Assembly: GCA_025934485.1 (NCBI GenBank)
Contig: JAICXX010000042.1
Span: 1-37,717, forward strand
Origin: Chitinophagaceae bacterium
GTDB taxonomy: Bacteria > Bacteroidota > Bacteroidia > Chitinophagales > Chitinophagaceae
Reading direction: 5' to 3'
DNA length: 37,717 nt
Part shown: piece after piece, positions 31,325-37,717 of the stretch
Layout of the letters: each line of letters starts with the position of its first letter
How positions within the stretch are numbered: the stretch's first letter is position 1
Position numbers and translations under genes: made by a program
The notes under the pieces: generated by a model
What the model was told of the DNA's origin: nothing
The model's database searches: none
The model's input: only the letters and a program-made list of their open reading frames with translations

Positions 31325-32380
31325 ATGCTCACACTGGAAGATACTTCGTGTACTCATGATCTGCTCCCTTTTACGGCGATCCGAAAGGTGCTTGATCTCC
31401 GGATGGGCATCCTCACCTTCCGGGAAAAATGGACCAGGCTGCTGGGGTCCGCAGCCTTTGCCGATGGACCCATCACCACCGGTCCGGCTTTGCCCGCAAA
31501 CATCCTGCCTACACGTGCGCTGGCGGCCCGCATCCGCGAAGAGCTGGCCCGCGGCCCGTTGACGCAGGCCTCTATCGATCGCCTCATCACGCATGGCCGG
31601 CTGATCCGCTATCCCTGGCATATCTTTCAGCACAACGGCGAAGCGCTGCTCGAAGATTTCGAACTCGTGACCGCGGGCCGGATTTCACAACCCATCCCTG
31701 CGACCGTGCAGATGATAAACCCCGGCGCCATCTTCATCGAAGAAGGCGCGAGGGTAAGCCATTGCGTACTCAATGCATTCACTGGACCGATCTATATCGG
31801 CCACAACGCCGAGATCATGGAAGGAGCGTTGATCCGCGGACCCTTTGCGGCATGCGAAGGCGCCGTCGTCAAGATGGGCGCGAAGATCTACGGTGCGACT
31901 ACCCTGGGCCCGTCGGCCGTCGCCGGCGGCGAGATCAAGAACGTTGTATTCTTTGGCTATAGCAACAAAGGGCACGACGGTTATCTCGGCGACGCCGTCA
32001 TCGGCGAATGGTGTAACCTGGGCGCCGGCGTCACGGCCTCCAATCTTAAGAACAATGCCGCGGATATCCGCGTCTATCATCCGGCATCGCACAGCTGGCT
32101 CAATGCCGGACTAAAGTGCGGTTTGTTGATGGGGGACTACTCGCGCGCGGCGATCAATACGGCGTTCGATACCGGCACCCTCGTGGGCATCTGTTGCAAT
32201 ATCTTCGACGGCGCCATACCGGCAAAATATGTTCCCAATTTCACCTGGGGGACGACAAAACCGGAACGTTATCAATGGGAAAAAGCGTTGCGGGATATCG
32301 ACAATTGGAAGAAATTGAAAAATCAGTCGCTGACGGAACCCGAAATACTGGCATTAAGACATATTTTTGAGGCCTTATAA
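31325..32380 (+). CDS. GlmU-like sugar nucleotidyltransferase family protein
   Basis: A 351-aa protein of the Bacteroidota 'GlmU family / putative sugar nucleotidyltransferase' group (PF13562 type). The N-terminal part keeps LLPFTAIRKVLDLRMGILTF and REKW. The second half is a left-handed beta-helix with hexapeptide-like turns (INPGAIFIEEGARVSHCVLN, GPIYIGHNAEIMEGALIRGP, VIGEWCNLGAGVTASNLKNN), typical of acyl- and nucleotidyl-transferases. A classical GlmU pyrophosphorylase loop (LxxGxGTRM) is absent, so true GlmU activity is uncertain. It probably acts on an activated sugar for the envelope. The start is ATG 31325; the frame is open to 31223, but that part would translate the inverted repeat just after a terminator. 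tpiA follows after 15 nt, an arrangement I remember from relatives. Confidence 0.8.
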   Translation: MLTLEDTSCTHDLLPFTAIRKVLDLRMGILTFREKWTRLLGSAAFADGPITTGPALPANILPTRALAARIREELARGPLTQASIDRLITHGRLIRYPWHIFQHNGEALLEDFELVTAGRISQPIPATVQMINPGAIFIEEGARVSHCVLNAFTGPIYIGHNAEIMEGALIRGPFAACEGAVVKMGAKIYGATTLGPSAVAGGEIKNVVFFGYSNKGHDGYLGDAVIGEWCNLGAGVTASNLKNNAADIRVYHPASHSWLNAGLKCGLLMGDYSRAAINTAFDTGTLVGICCNIFDGAIPAKYVPNFTWGTTKPERYQWEKALRDIDNWKKLKNQSLTEPEILALRHIFEAL

Positions 32381-32395
32381 AAAAATCAAAAACGA

Positions 32396-33157
32396 ATGAG
32401 ACAGCAAATAGCGGCAGCTAACTGGAAGATGAACCTTACCTATCAGCAGGGCGAACAACTCCTGGACGTCCTCCTGAAAGAAGCCATCGCATTGAAGGAT
32501 CACCAAAGGGCCGTCTTCGCCGTTCCTTTTCCGTACCTGATCATGGCAACGCAAAAGCTAGACGGGAAAAAAGGCTATGCCGTCAGCGCACAGAACTGTT
32601 CGGATAAGAAATCCGGCGCCTATACCGGTGAGGTAGCCGCAGAGATGCTCAAATCGATCAATATCCCCTATTGTGTGTTGGGACATAGCGAAAGAAGAGA
32701 ATATTTTGGTGAGGATAATCTTACGCTCGCGCAAAAGGTGTTGCTGTGCCTGGAAAACAATATTACACCCATCTTTTGCTGTGGCGAGCCCCTGCATATC
32801 CGCGAGGCCAATGCCCAGCAGGAATTCGTGGCGACGCAGCTGAAAGAATCCCTTTTCGGCCTGGCCGACGACGCGATCCGTAAGATCGTCATTGCCTATG
32901 AACCCATTTGGGCCATCGGCACAGGGAGAACGGCCTCTGCCGCGCAGGCGCAGGAAATGCACAAACATATCCGCGAGTTTCTCACGGCGAAGTATGGCGC
33001 GTCAACGGCGAATGAAATTCCCATTCTTTATGGCGGCAGTGTCAAAGGTGCAAATGCAAGCGAGCTGTTCGGCTGCTCCGATGTGGATGGCGGTCTGGTC
33101 GGCGGCGCCTCGTTGAATGCAAGCGAATTCGCCTCGATCATCCGGGCACTCAAATAG
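32396..33157 (+). CDS. tpiA: Triose-phosphate isomerase
   Basis: Glycolytic enzyme that interconverts glyceraldehyde-3-phosphate and dihydroxyacetone phosphate; 253 aa TIM barrel of normal length. Catalytic residues are in place: Asn/Lys in AAANWKMN at the N-terminus, His in VLGHSERREYFGED, Glu in AYEPIWAIGTGRTAS (loop 6 intact), and the phosphate-binding YGGSVKGANA and GGLVGGASL. It lies 15 nt after the GlmU-like gene and is probably co-transcribed. A new -7 element begins 3 nt after its stop. Confidence 0.97.
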   Translation: MRQQIAAANWKMNLTYQQGEQLLDVLLKEAIALKDHQRAVFAVPFPYLIMATQKLDGKKGYAVSAQNCSDKKSGAYTGEVAAEMLKSINIPYCVLGHSERREYFGEDNLTLAQKVLLCLENNITPIFCCGEPLHIREANAQQEFVATQLKESLFGLADDAIRKIVIAYEPIWAIGTGRTASAAQAQEMHKHIREFLTAKYGASTANEIPILYGGSVKGANASELFGCSDVDGGLVGGASLNASEFASIIRALK

Positions 33158-33159
33158 AA

Positions 33160-33167
33160 TAAATTTG
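33160..33167 (+). promoter_or_regulatory. Candidate -7 element of the radical SAM gene
   Basis: TAAATTTG begins three bases after the tpiA stop and ends 12 nt before ATG 33180, predicting a leader of roughly 6-9 nt. It suggests the radical SAM/flippase pair is transcribed separately from tpiA. Confidence 0.45.
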
Positions 33168-33179
33168 CTATCTTTATAG

Positions 33180-34277
33180 ATGCTTACATCGTTACAGATC
33201 GCGGTGAAAAAGCTGCGCCGGATACCCTCGGATCAGCTTCTAAAGCGGAGTTTCCTTGGAATAAAAAAATATTTGACCGGTTATCCCTACTACATAACCG
33301 TTCAGACCGTCAGCGCCTGCAATCTCAAATGTAAGCATTGTTTCATCAATGATTATCATACGGAGATCCACGACGGCGTCATAAAGATCATGAAGCTGGA
33401 TGAGTTCGAGCGATTTGCCGAACGGCTTACACCATTGATCAAACACGCTTCGTTCTTTACGTTTTCCACCTTCGAGGCCATCCTCAACAAGTACCTGTTC
33501 CAGATGATGGACAGGATACTGGAGATCAATCCCCGGATGCAATTCCCGTTTTTATCGAACACGATGGAACTCGCCCTGGATAAGATCCGGCAGCTGGAGA
33601 GATATCCCATATCGGAGATCAATATTTCGCTTGATGGTTATACCAAGAGAACGGTGGAGGACTTCAAGACGGAAGTCGTTTTTGAAAAGATAATCGAGAC
33701 CATCGGCTTGTTGCAGCAAAGCAGCCTTCGCGATAAGCTGGCGGTGACCTTTGTGGCCCATCGCAATAATGTCCAGGAATTGCCGGATTATGTCGACTTC
33801 GTTGCACGTTTAGGTATCAAAAAGATCTACGTGAGCAATGTGCTGAGTTTTACCGCCAACCTGGCTCCTCTGACACTCTATAGTCCGGAAGGCAATCCCG
33901 GGGCGCAGGCTCTTTTCGATGAGGCTGTCCAGCGGGCCCGGCAAAACAGAATTTCTCTTTCGATGCCGCGGTTGAAACCGGAAAAGCTCGGCTGCCAGGC
34001 AACGGAGGCTTTTTATGTGGACATCAAAGGGAATGTCGCACCCTGCGATTTTCTGGGGGTAACTACTCCCTTTACGCTGTGGGGAAAGACCACGAGCAGC
34101 CCCCCCTTGTTCTTCGGCAATATTTTCAAGGAAGATGCCGTGAAGATCTGGCGTAAAGCGGCGGCGAAAGAATTCCGTAAAGCGCATCGGTTGGGGAAAC
34201 AACTGCCTTCGCAGTGTGTCAATTGCATCGACGCCTACGGCCTGATGTGCAGCAACCGCATCCACCATATTGCCTAA
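33180..34277 (+). CDS. Radical SAM protein with SPASM-like C-terminus
   Basis: A 365-aa protein. The SAM-cleaving 4Fe-4S cluster is held by C47-x3-C51-x2-C54 in VSACNLKCKHCF. The barrel shows GGE-region-like FFTFSTFEAILN and the strand motif ISEINISLDGYTKRTVEDF. A C-terminal Cys set at about 272, 289, 346, 349 and 357 (KLGCQATEAFYVDIKGNVAPC; CVNCIDAYGLMC) looks like a SPASM or twitch domain holding auxiliary cluster(s). Such enzymes modify peptides, sugars or cyclitols. No precursor peptide gene is visible nearby. The flippase gene starts 4 nt after its stop, so an envelope-glycan or lipid-linked substrate is an inference worth testing. ATG 33180 is the only sensible start after tpiA. Confidence 0.82.
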   Translation: MLTSLQIAVKKLRRIPSDQLLKRSFLGIKKYLTGYPYYITVQTVSACNLKCKHCFINDYHTEIHDGVIKIMKLDEFERFAERLTPLIKHASFFTFSTFEAILNKYLFQMMDRILEINPRMQFPFLSNTMELALDKIRQLERYPISEINISLDGYTKRTVEDFKTEVVFEKIIETIGLLQQSSLRDKLAVTFVAHRNNVQELPDYVDFVARLGIKKIYVSNVLSFTANLAPLTLYSPEGNPGAQALFDEAVQRARQNRISLSMPRLKPEKLGCQATEAFYVDIKGNVAPCDFLGVTTPFTLWGKTTSSPPLFFGNIFKEDAVKIWRKAAAKEFRKAHRLGKQLPSQCVNCIDAYGLMCSNRIHHIA

Positions 34278-34281
34278 GGGA

Positions 34282-35604
34282 ATGTCCTTTGCCAATGTCT
34301 TATACAAAAGCTTCTACTGGCGCGCCATCCAGACGGGCAGTTCTTTTGCGCTGAATATCCTGCTGGCGCGTCTGCTCCAATCCGCAGGGTCCGCGGAATT
34401 CTATTCTCTACTCTACTGGTCGGGGCTCGTTGCGAGCTTCTTTACATTTGGCCTGGACATCGGGCTGAACTATTTCGTTACGCGCGGTCAGGTGACCTTG
34501 TCAGCAGCGCACCGGATCATCCTTGGCGTCACGACCCTTGCGGTCGCCGCAGGAATAGGCCTCGTCTTCGCACTCCGTTCATGGATACCCCACACCGGAC
34601 TGTCCCTGGGGGCGATTGTCTTCTTCATGCTTTGTCAGACCGCGGGGACGCTGCTCACCACGCTTGCAGGAACCGTCTTTACGGCGATGGGACGGAATCA
34701 CGAACCGGTGAAGCTGGCGGTATATGCGAACGCAGGGATGATCTTGCTGGTGGTGGCGGATTTTCATTTCTTTGCCGGCGGACACGCCTTCCAACAGCTC
34801 TTTATAGGATATGGTCTGGTGTCGTTGTTCCAGGGGGTGCTGGTCCTGGGGCTTATGAACCGGTTGCCTGTAGTTCCCCCTGCACGCAAAGCGGGGGCGG
34901 CAAGTACCATCGAGCTCCTGCGTTTTTGCTTTTTTTCCTTTGTGGTCAATTTCCTCTTTTTTGTCGGCGCGAGGATCGGCATTTACCTGTTGCCTTACAA
35001 CATCTCGCCGGCTGCAGCGGGAAACTATATCCAGGTATACAAGCTCATTGAATATCTCGGGCTGGGAACCGCTTTCCTCTACTTCCCGTTTGTAACACTG
35101 GCCGCCGCCGACGATGGTCACGGCTCCCGGGAAAAGGTATTGCTGCTGGTGCGGCTGTCCAATACCGTTGTCCTGATCGTTTGCGGCATGGGAGCCGCGC
35201 TGGGTCATTTTCTTTTTCCGGCGGTCTTCGGGCGTTCCTATGGGGCAATGTATCCGGTGTTTTTAGCCTTTATTCCCGGCATCTTTGCGCTTTGCTCGTC
35301 CTCCTTTTTCACGGCCTGGTTCTTCGGTGCCGGTCATATCCAGTATAATCTCATCAGTGCGCTGGTTCAGCTGGTGACGGCCCTTTCCTTGTTCTTCGTG
35401 TTTGCACCGCAATGGGGCATCCGGGGAGCAGCGCTGGCCTATAGCGCGGGCGCCGTCGCTTCGTTTGTCTACGACGCGGCAAGATTCAAACGGTTTTGCC
35501 CCTTCCGGCTTCGCGAAATGCTATTGATCACGCCAGCGGACCTGCAACTCCTACGGAATTTTTGCGCGAAACTTTTAAAAACTTCCGGCGGATCAAACCG
35601 TTGA
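34282..35604 (+). CDS. Wzx-like oligosaccharide flippase (MOP superfamily)
   Basis: A 440-aa, very hydrophobic protein with about 12 membrane helices: FYWRAIQTGSSFALNILLAR at the start, GLDIGLNYFVTRG, FVVNFLFFVGARIGIYLLPY in the middle, and GIRGAALAYSAGAVASFVYD near the end. It belongs to the polysaccharide-biosynthesis/Wzx group that moves lipid-linked glycans across the inner membrane. ATG 34282 lies 4 nt after the radical SAM stop, so translation is tightly linked; a TTG 12 nt earlier is less likely. The last 77 nt overlap the 3' end of the convergent acyltransferase gene. No glycosyltransferase or polymerase is next to it. Confidence 0.82.
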   Translation: MSFANVLYKSFYWRAIQTGSSFALNILLARLLQSAGSAEFYSLLYWSGLVASFFTFGLDIGLNYFVTRGQVTLSAAHRIILGVTTLAVAAGIGLVFALRSWIPHTGLSLGAIVFFMLCQTAGTLLTTLAGTVFTAMGRNHEPVKLAVYANAGMILLVVADFHFFAGGHAFQQLFIGYGLVSLFQGVLVLGLMNRLPVVPPARKAGAASTIELLRFCFFSFVVNFLFFVGARIGIYLLPYNISPAAAGNYIQVYKLIEYLGLGTAFLYFPFVTLAAADDGHGSREKVLLLVRLSNTVVLIVCGMGAALGHFLFPAVFGRSYGAMYPVFLAFIPGIFALCSSSFFTAWFFGAGHIQYNLISALVQLVTALSLFFVFAPQWGIRGAALAYSAGAVASFVYDAARFKRFCPFRLREMLLITPADLQLLRNFCAKLLKTSGGSNR

Positions 35605-36706
35605 GGGGATGCTCGATGACGGCATACAATAACCAGGCAAGAACCTCCATGGCTATAAAGGTGGGAAGCGGCTTCTGGCCGAACCAGCCAAAATAGAACA
35701 AGCCAAAAAGCGGGACATGGATCAGATAGAAGACATAAGAGCTTTTTCCGAGAATGCCGAAAAGAGGGGTAGCGAGTAGACGTTGCCACCACGACCGTTC
35801 GAAGATCAGTCCGTAAAAAAGAAAAGCGATACCGGGGGGTAGCAGAAAGTTGTTCAGCAGGGTCTCGAAGGCTAAAAACCGGACCGGATCGATCTTTGCA
35901 TTCAGGCAGGCATTAAATGCCATCAACCCGGTACCCAACGCTATCCAACCTGTGCCGGCGATCGTTCGCCAGGGAATGGCGCCTGGTCGAAGGAGGCCGG
36001 TGCTTTTCAAGGGCCGTTCCCGGGTCTTTTTGCGGACATGGCGGGCGAGCAGCACGCCCGTGTAGAATTCGAAACACCGGCCAAAGAAGGTATATTCGAA
36101 AAGGAAGGAGTAAGAACCCCAAAAACCACGAAAAGGAACGTGGCTGAAGACCAGCGTCAGCAAAAAGCCGGTCAAAAGAAAAAAAATCGCCTGGAGGGGA
36201 TAGGGGATCTTTCGGGAATAAAACACCATAAGGGGAAACAGGACATAAAAGAGCTCTTCCACGGTAAGGCTCCAGCCGGAAGGATCGCCCGTGAAAAGGT
36301 AGTGATCGGAAAAGCCGCGTAGAAAAGAGATATTGAGCAGGAAAACACCCGGACGGAAGACCTGTTTCGACACCACCGGCAGAAAAGCCCAGATGGTCAC
36401 AAGAAGATACATCGGATAGATCTTGGCCACGCGGCTGACGAAGTAATTCCGGCTGGCCAGGGTCCCCTGCTGAAAGCCAGGTTCATAGCGATAGCAAATC
36501 AAAAACCCGCTAAGAACAAAGAATAGGGTGACTCCCACATGGAACTGGCTGACGTAGGCGGGAATATACTTTCCGAAGGACGGGGCTACAAAAGGATCGA
36601 AATGGGCTAAATAGACCATGATGGATGCCACGGCCCGGATGCCGGTGAGAGAGGGGAAATAATCCAGCCTGGTCGCGGGCGCCGATATTTTCGCCTGATT
36701 GGGCAT
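35528..36706 (-). CDS. Acyltransferase 3 family membrane protein
   Basis: A 392-aa protein of the acyltransferase-3 (PF01757, OafA-like) family, which O-acylates surface glycans. It keeps the start RLDYFPSLTGIRAVASIMVY with the His of YLAHF as likely catalytic base, the FHVGVTLFFVLSGFLI segment, the RVAKIYPMYLL motif and the GWSLTVEELFYVLFPLM motif, plus about ten helices. There is no C-terminal SGNH domain. The start is ATG 36706; a TTG one codon upstream is an alternative. It converges on, and overlaps by 77 nt, the flippase gene and is divergent from lepA (42 nt between starts). It may act on the glycan handled by that flippase, which is inference from position. Confidence 0.9.
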   Translation of the reverse strand: MPNQAKISAPATRLDYFPSLTGIRAVASIMVYLAHFDPFVAPSFGKYIPAYVSQFHVGVTLFFVLSGFLICYRYEPGFQQGTLASRNYFVSRVAKIYPMYLLVTIWAFLPVVSKQVFRPGVFLLNISFLRGFSDHYLFTGDPSGWSLTVEELFYVLFPLMVFYSRKIPYPLQAIFFLLTGFLLTLVFSHVPFRGFWGSYSFLFEYTFFGRCFEFYTGVLLARHVRKKTRERPLKSTGLLRPGAIPWRTIAGTGWIALGTGLMAFNACLNAKIDPVRFLAFETLLNNFLLPPGIAFLFYGLIFERSWWQRLLATPLFGILGKSSYVFYLIHVPLFGLFYFGWFGQKPLPTFIAMEVLAWLLYAVIEHPLNGLIRRKFLKVSRKNSVGVAGPLA

Positions 36707-36734
36707 CAATTCAACCGAAGATAATGTATTTGCT

Positions 36735-36742
36735 TAAATTTG
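36735..36742 (+). promoter_or_regulatory. lepA -7 element directly before the start codon
   Basis: TAAATTTG matches TAnnTTTG and ends only six bases (CAGCGA) before ATG 36749, predicting a leaderless or nearly leaderless mRNA. No clear -33 element; a TATTTGC repeat lies just upstream. Confidence 0.5.
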
Positions 36743-36748
36743 CAGCGA

Positions 36749-37717
36749 ATGAAAAATATTAGGAATTTTTGCATTATTGCGCATATTGACCACGGAAAAA
36801 GTACCCTGGCTGACCGGCTGCTCGAAACCACCAACACCATTTCCGCCCGGGATATGCAGGCCCAGGTCCTCGACGATATGGACCTGGAACGGGAGAAGGG
36901 TATCACCATCAAGAGCCATGCGATCCAGATCAACTATGCCTCTAAAGGCTTCAACTATATCCTGAACCTTATCGATACGCCGGGCCATGTCGACTTCAGC
37001 TACGAGGTCAGCCGGGCCCTGGCCGCCTGTGAAGGCGCCCTGTTGCTGGTGGATGCCACCCAGGGCATCCAGGCACAAACCATCTCCAATCTTTATCTGG
37101 CTATCGAGAACGACCTCGAGATCATCCCCGTGATCAACAAGATCGATATGGATGGGGCCATGGTGGAGGAGGTAAAAGACCAGATCATCGAGCTCATCGG
37201 CTGCAAACCGGACGATATCCTGCTGGCCAGCGCCAAAACGGGTCTCGGTGTACCCGAGATCCTGGAAGCCATCGTTTCGCGCATCCCAAGTCCGAAAGGC
37301 GACCCCGACGCCCCACTGCAGGCATTGATCTTCGATAGCGTATTCAACTCGTTCCGCGGCATCATCGTATACTACCGCATTCTCAACGGCAGCATTAAGA
37401 AAGGCGATATGGTCCAGTTCGTTTCCACAGGGCAGTCCTATGGAGCGGATGAGGTCGGCGTGCTGAAGCTGACCATGGACCCGAAACAAGAGGTCGGTAC
37501 CGGGGACGTAGGCTATATCATCACCGGCATCAAGAATGCCAAGGAGGTCAAGGTGGGGGATACCATCACCCTCGCCAGTAACCCCAATCCGAAGATGATC
37601 CAGGGTTTCGAAGAGGTCAAGCCCATGGTCTTCGCGGGCATCTTCCCGGTGGATACGGATGATTTCGAAGAGTTGCGGGATTGTATGGACAAGCTGCAGC
37701 TCAACGACGCCTCGCTG
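36749..37717 (+). CDS. lepA: Elongation factor 4 (LepA), N-terminal part
   Basis: A ribosomal translocase-like GTPase of the EF-G group, cut by the window end after 323 codons; full-length LepA is about 600 aa. G1 AHIDHGKST is at residues 11-19, followed by switch-region [12 protein letters not shown]3 DTPGH, G4 NKID and G5 SAKTG. Domain II follows ([40 protein letters not shown]). The conserved start [19 protein letters not shown] fixes ATG 36749. LepA affects ribosome back-translocation or biogenesis. Confidence 0.96.
   Translation, partial: MKNIRNFCIIAHIDHGKSTLADRLLETTNTISARDMQAQVLDDMDLEREKGITIKSHAIQINYASKGFNYILNLIDTPGHVDFSYEVSRALAACEGALLLVDATQGIQAQTISNLYLAIENDLEIIPVINKIDMDGAMVEEVKDQIIELIGCKPDDILLASAKTGLGVPEILEAIVSRIPSPKGDPDAPLQALIFDSVFNSFRGIIVYYRILNGSIKKGDMVQFVSTGQSYGADEVGVLKLTMDPKQEVGTGDVGYIITGIKNAKEVKVGDTITLASNPNPKMIQGFEEVKPMVFAGIFPVDTDDFEELRDCMDKLQLNDASL

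Noticed and set aside
1..37717. tRNA, rRNA, CRISPR, prophage or IS elements
   Set aside because: None of the intergenic stretches showed cloverleaf-like arms, spaced direct repeats, transposase genes or phage genes.

Overview
The window looks like a piece of a Bacteroidota chromosome, most likely Chitinophagaceae or a close relative. The evidence is family content: an arginine decarboxylase of the Bacteroidota type, a fused FtcD, a CarboxypepD_reg/outer-membrane-barrel TonB receptor, DUF3347, the Bacteroidota GlmU-like protein next to tpiA, and a zinc-free type B L31. Many genes are also preceded by TAnnTTTG, the Bacteroidota -7 promoter element. Most genes are housekeeping. No prophage, IS element, CRISPR array, rRNA or tRNA was recognised.

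Layout. 1-879: 3' end of a LamG surface protein, closed by a strong terminator. 1052-8442: a same-strand run of fused trehalose-6-phosphate synthase/phosphatase, a GH15 glucoamylase/trehalase-like enzyme, HutI and a PF10136 membrane protein. 8478-10434: a small membrane protein (minus strand) and the fused formiminotransferase-cyclodeaminase, the second histidine-degradation gene here. 10458-14818 (minus): an ABC-F ATPase followed by a patatin/Omp85-barrel protein. 15057-17716: a DUF3347 protein converging on two overlapping paralogous secreted proteins. 17833-21239: thrS-infC-rpmI-rplT. 21359-25472: SpeA, a secreted protein of unknown function, Hsp20 and a bacilliredoxin.

25473-26029 is a 557-nt gene-free stretch with three perfect DnaA boxes, a fourth one-mismatch box and a parS-like palindrome. 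It is an oriC-like candidate, although the orientation of thrS-rplT argues against a simple origin. 26030-33157: Lgt, a TonB-dependent receptor, YajQ, L31, a GlmU-like protein and TpiA. 33180-36706: a radical SAM/SPASM-like enzyme, a Wzx-like flippase and a convergent acyltransferase, probably a small envelope-glycan module. 36749 to the end: LepA, truncated by the window edge.

The most interesting non-coding theme is a recurrent architecture at gene starts. Small GC-rich hairpins with 3-nt loops are followed by GCGAAG/CCGAAGG-like spacers, then by an inverted repeat that encloses or abuts the -7 promoter element (DUF3347, TonB receptor, rpmE and GlmU-like genes; weaker at otsBA, thrS, lgt and yajQ). 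Two of these regions share an identical stretch of about 21 nt. thrS and lepA have the -7 element so close to ATG that their mRNAs should be leaderless or nearly so.

Limits: function calls rest on motif and family recognition by eye, and no search, folding or skew calculation was run. Several starts were moved inward from the longest open frame, because the upstream extension used TTG or lay before a clear signal peptide or family start.
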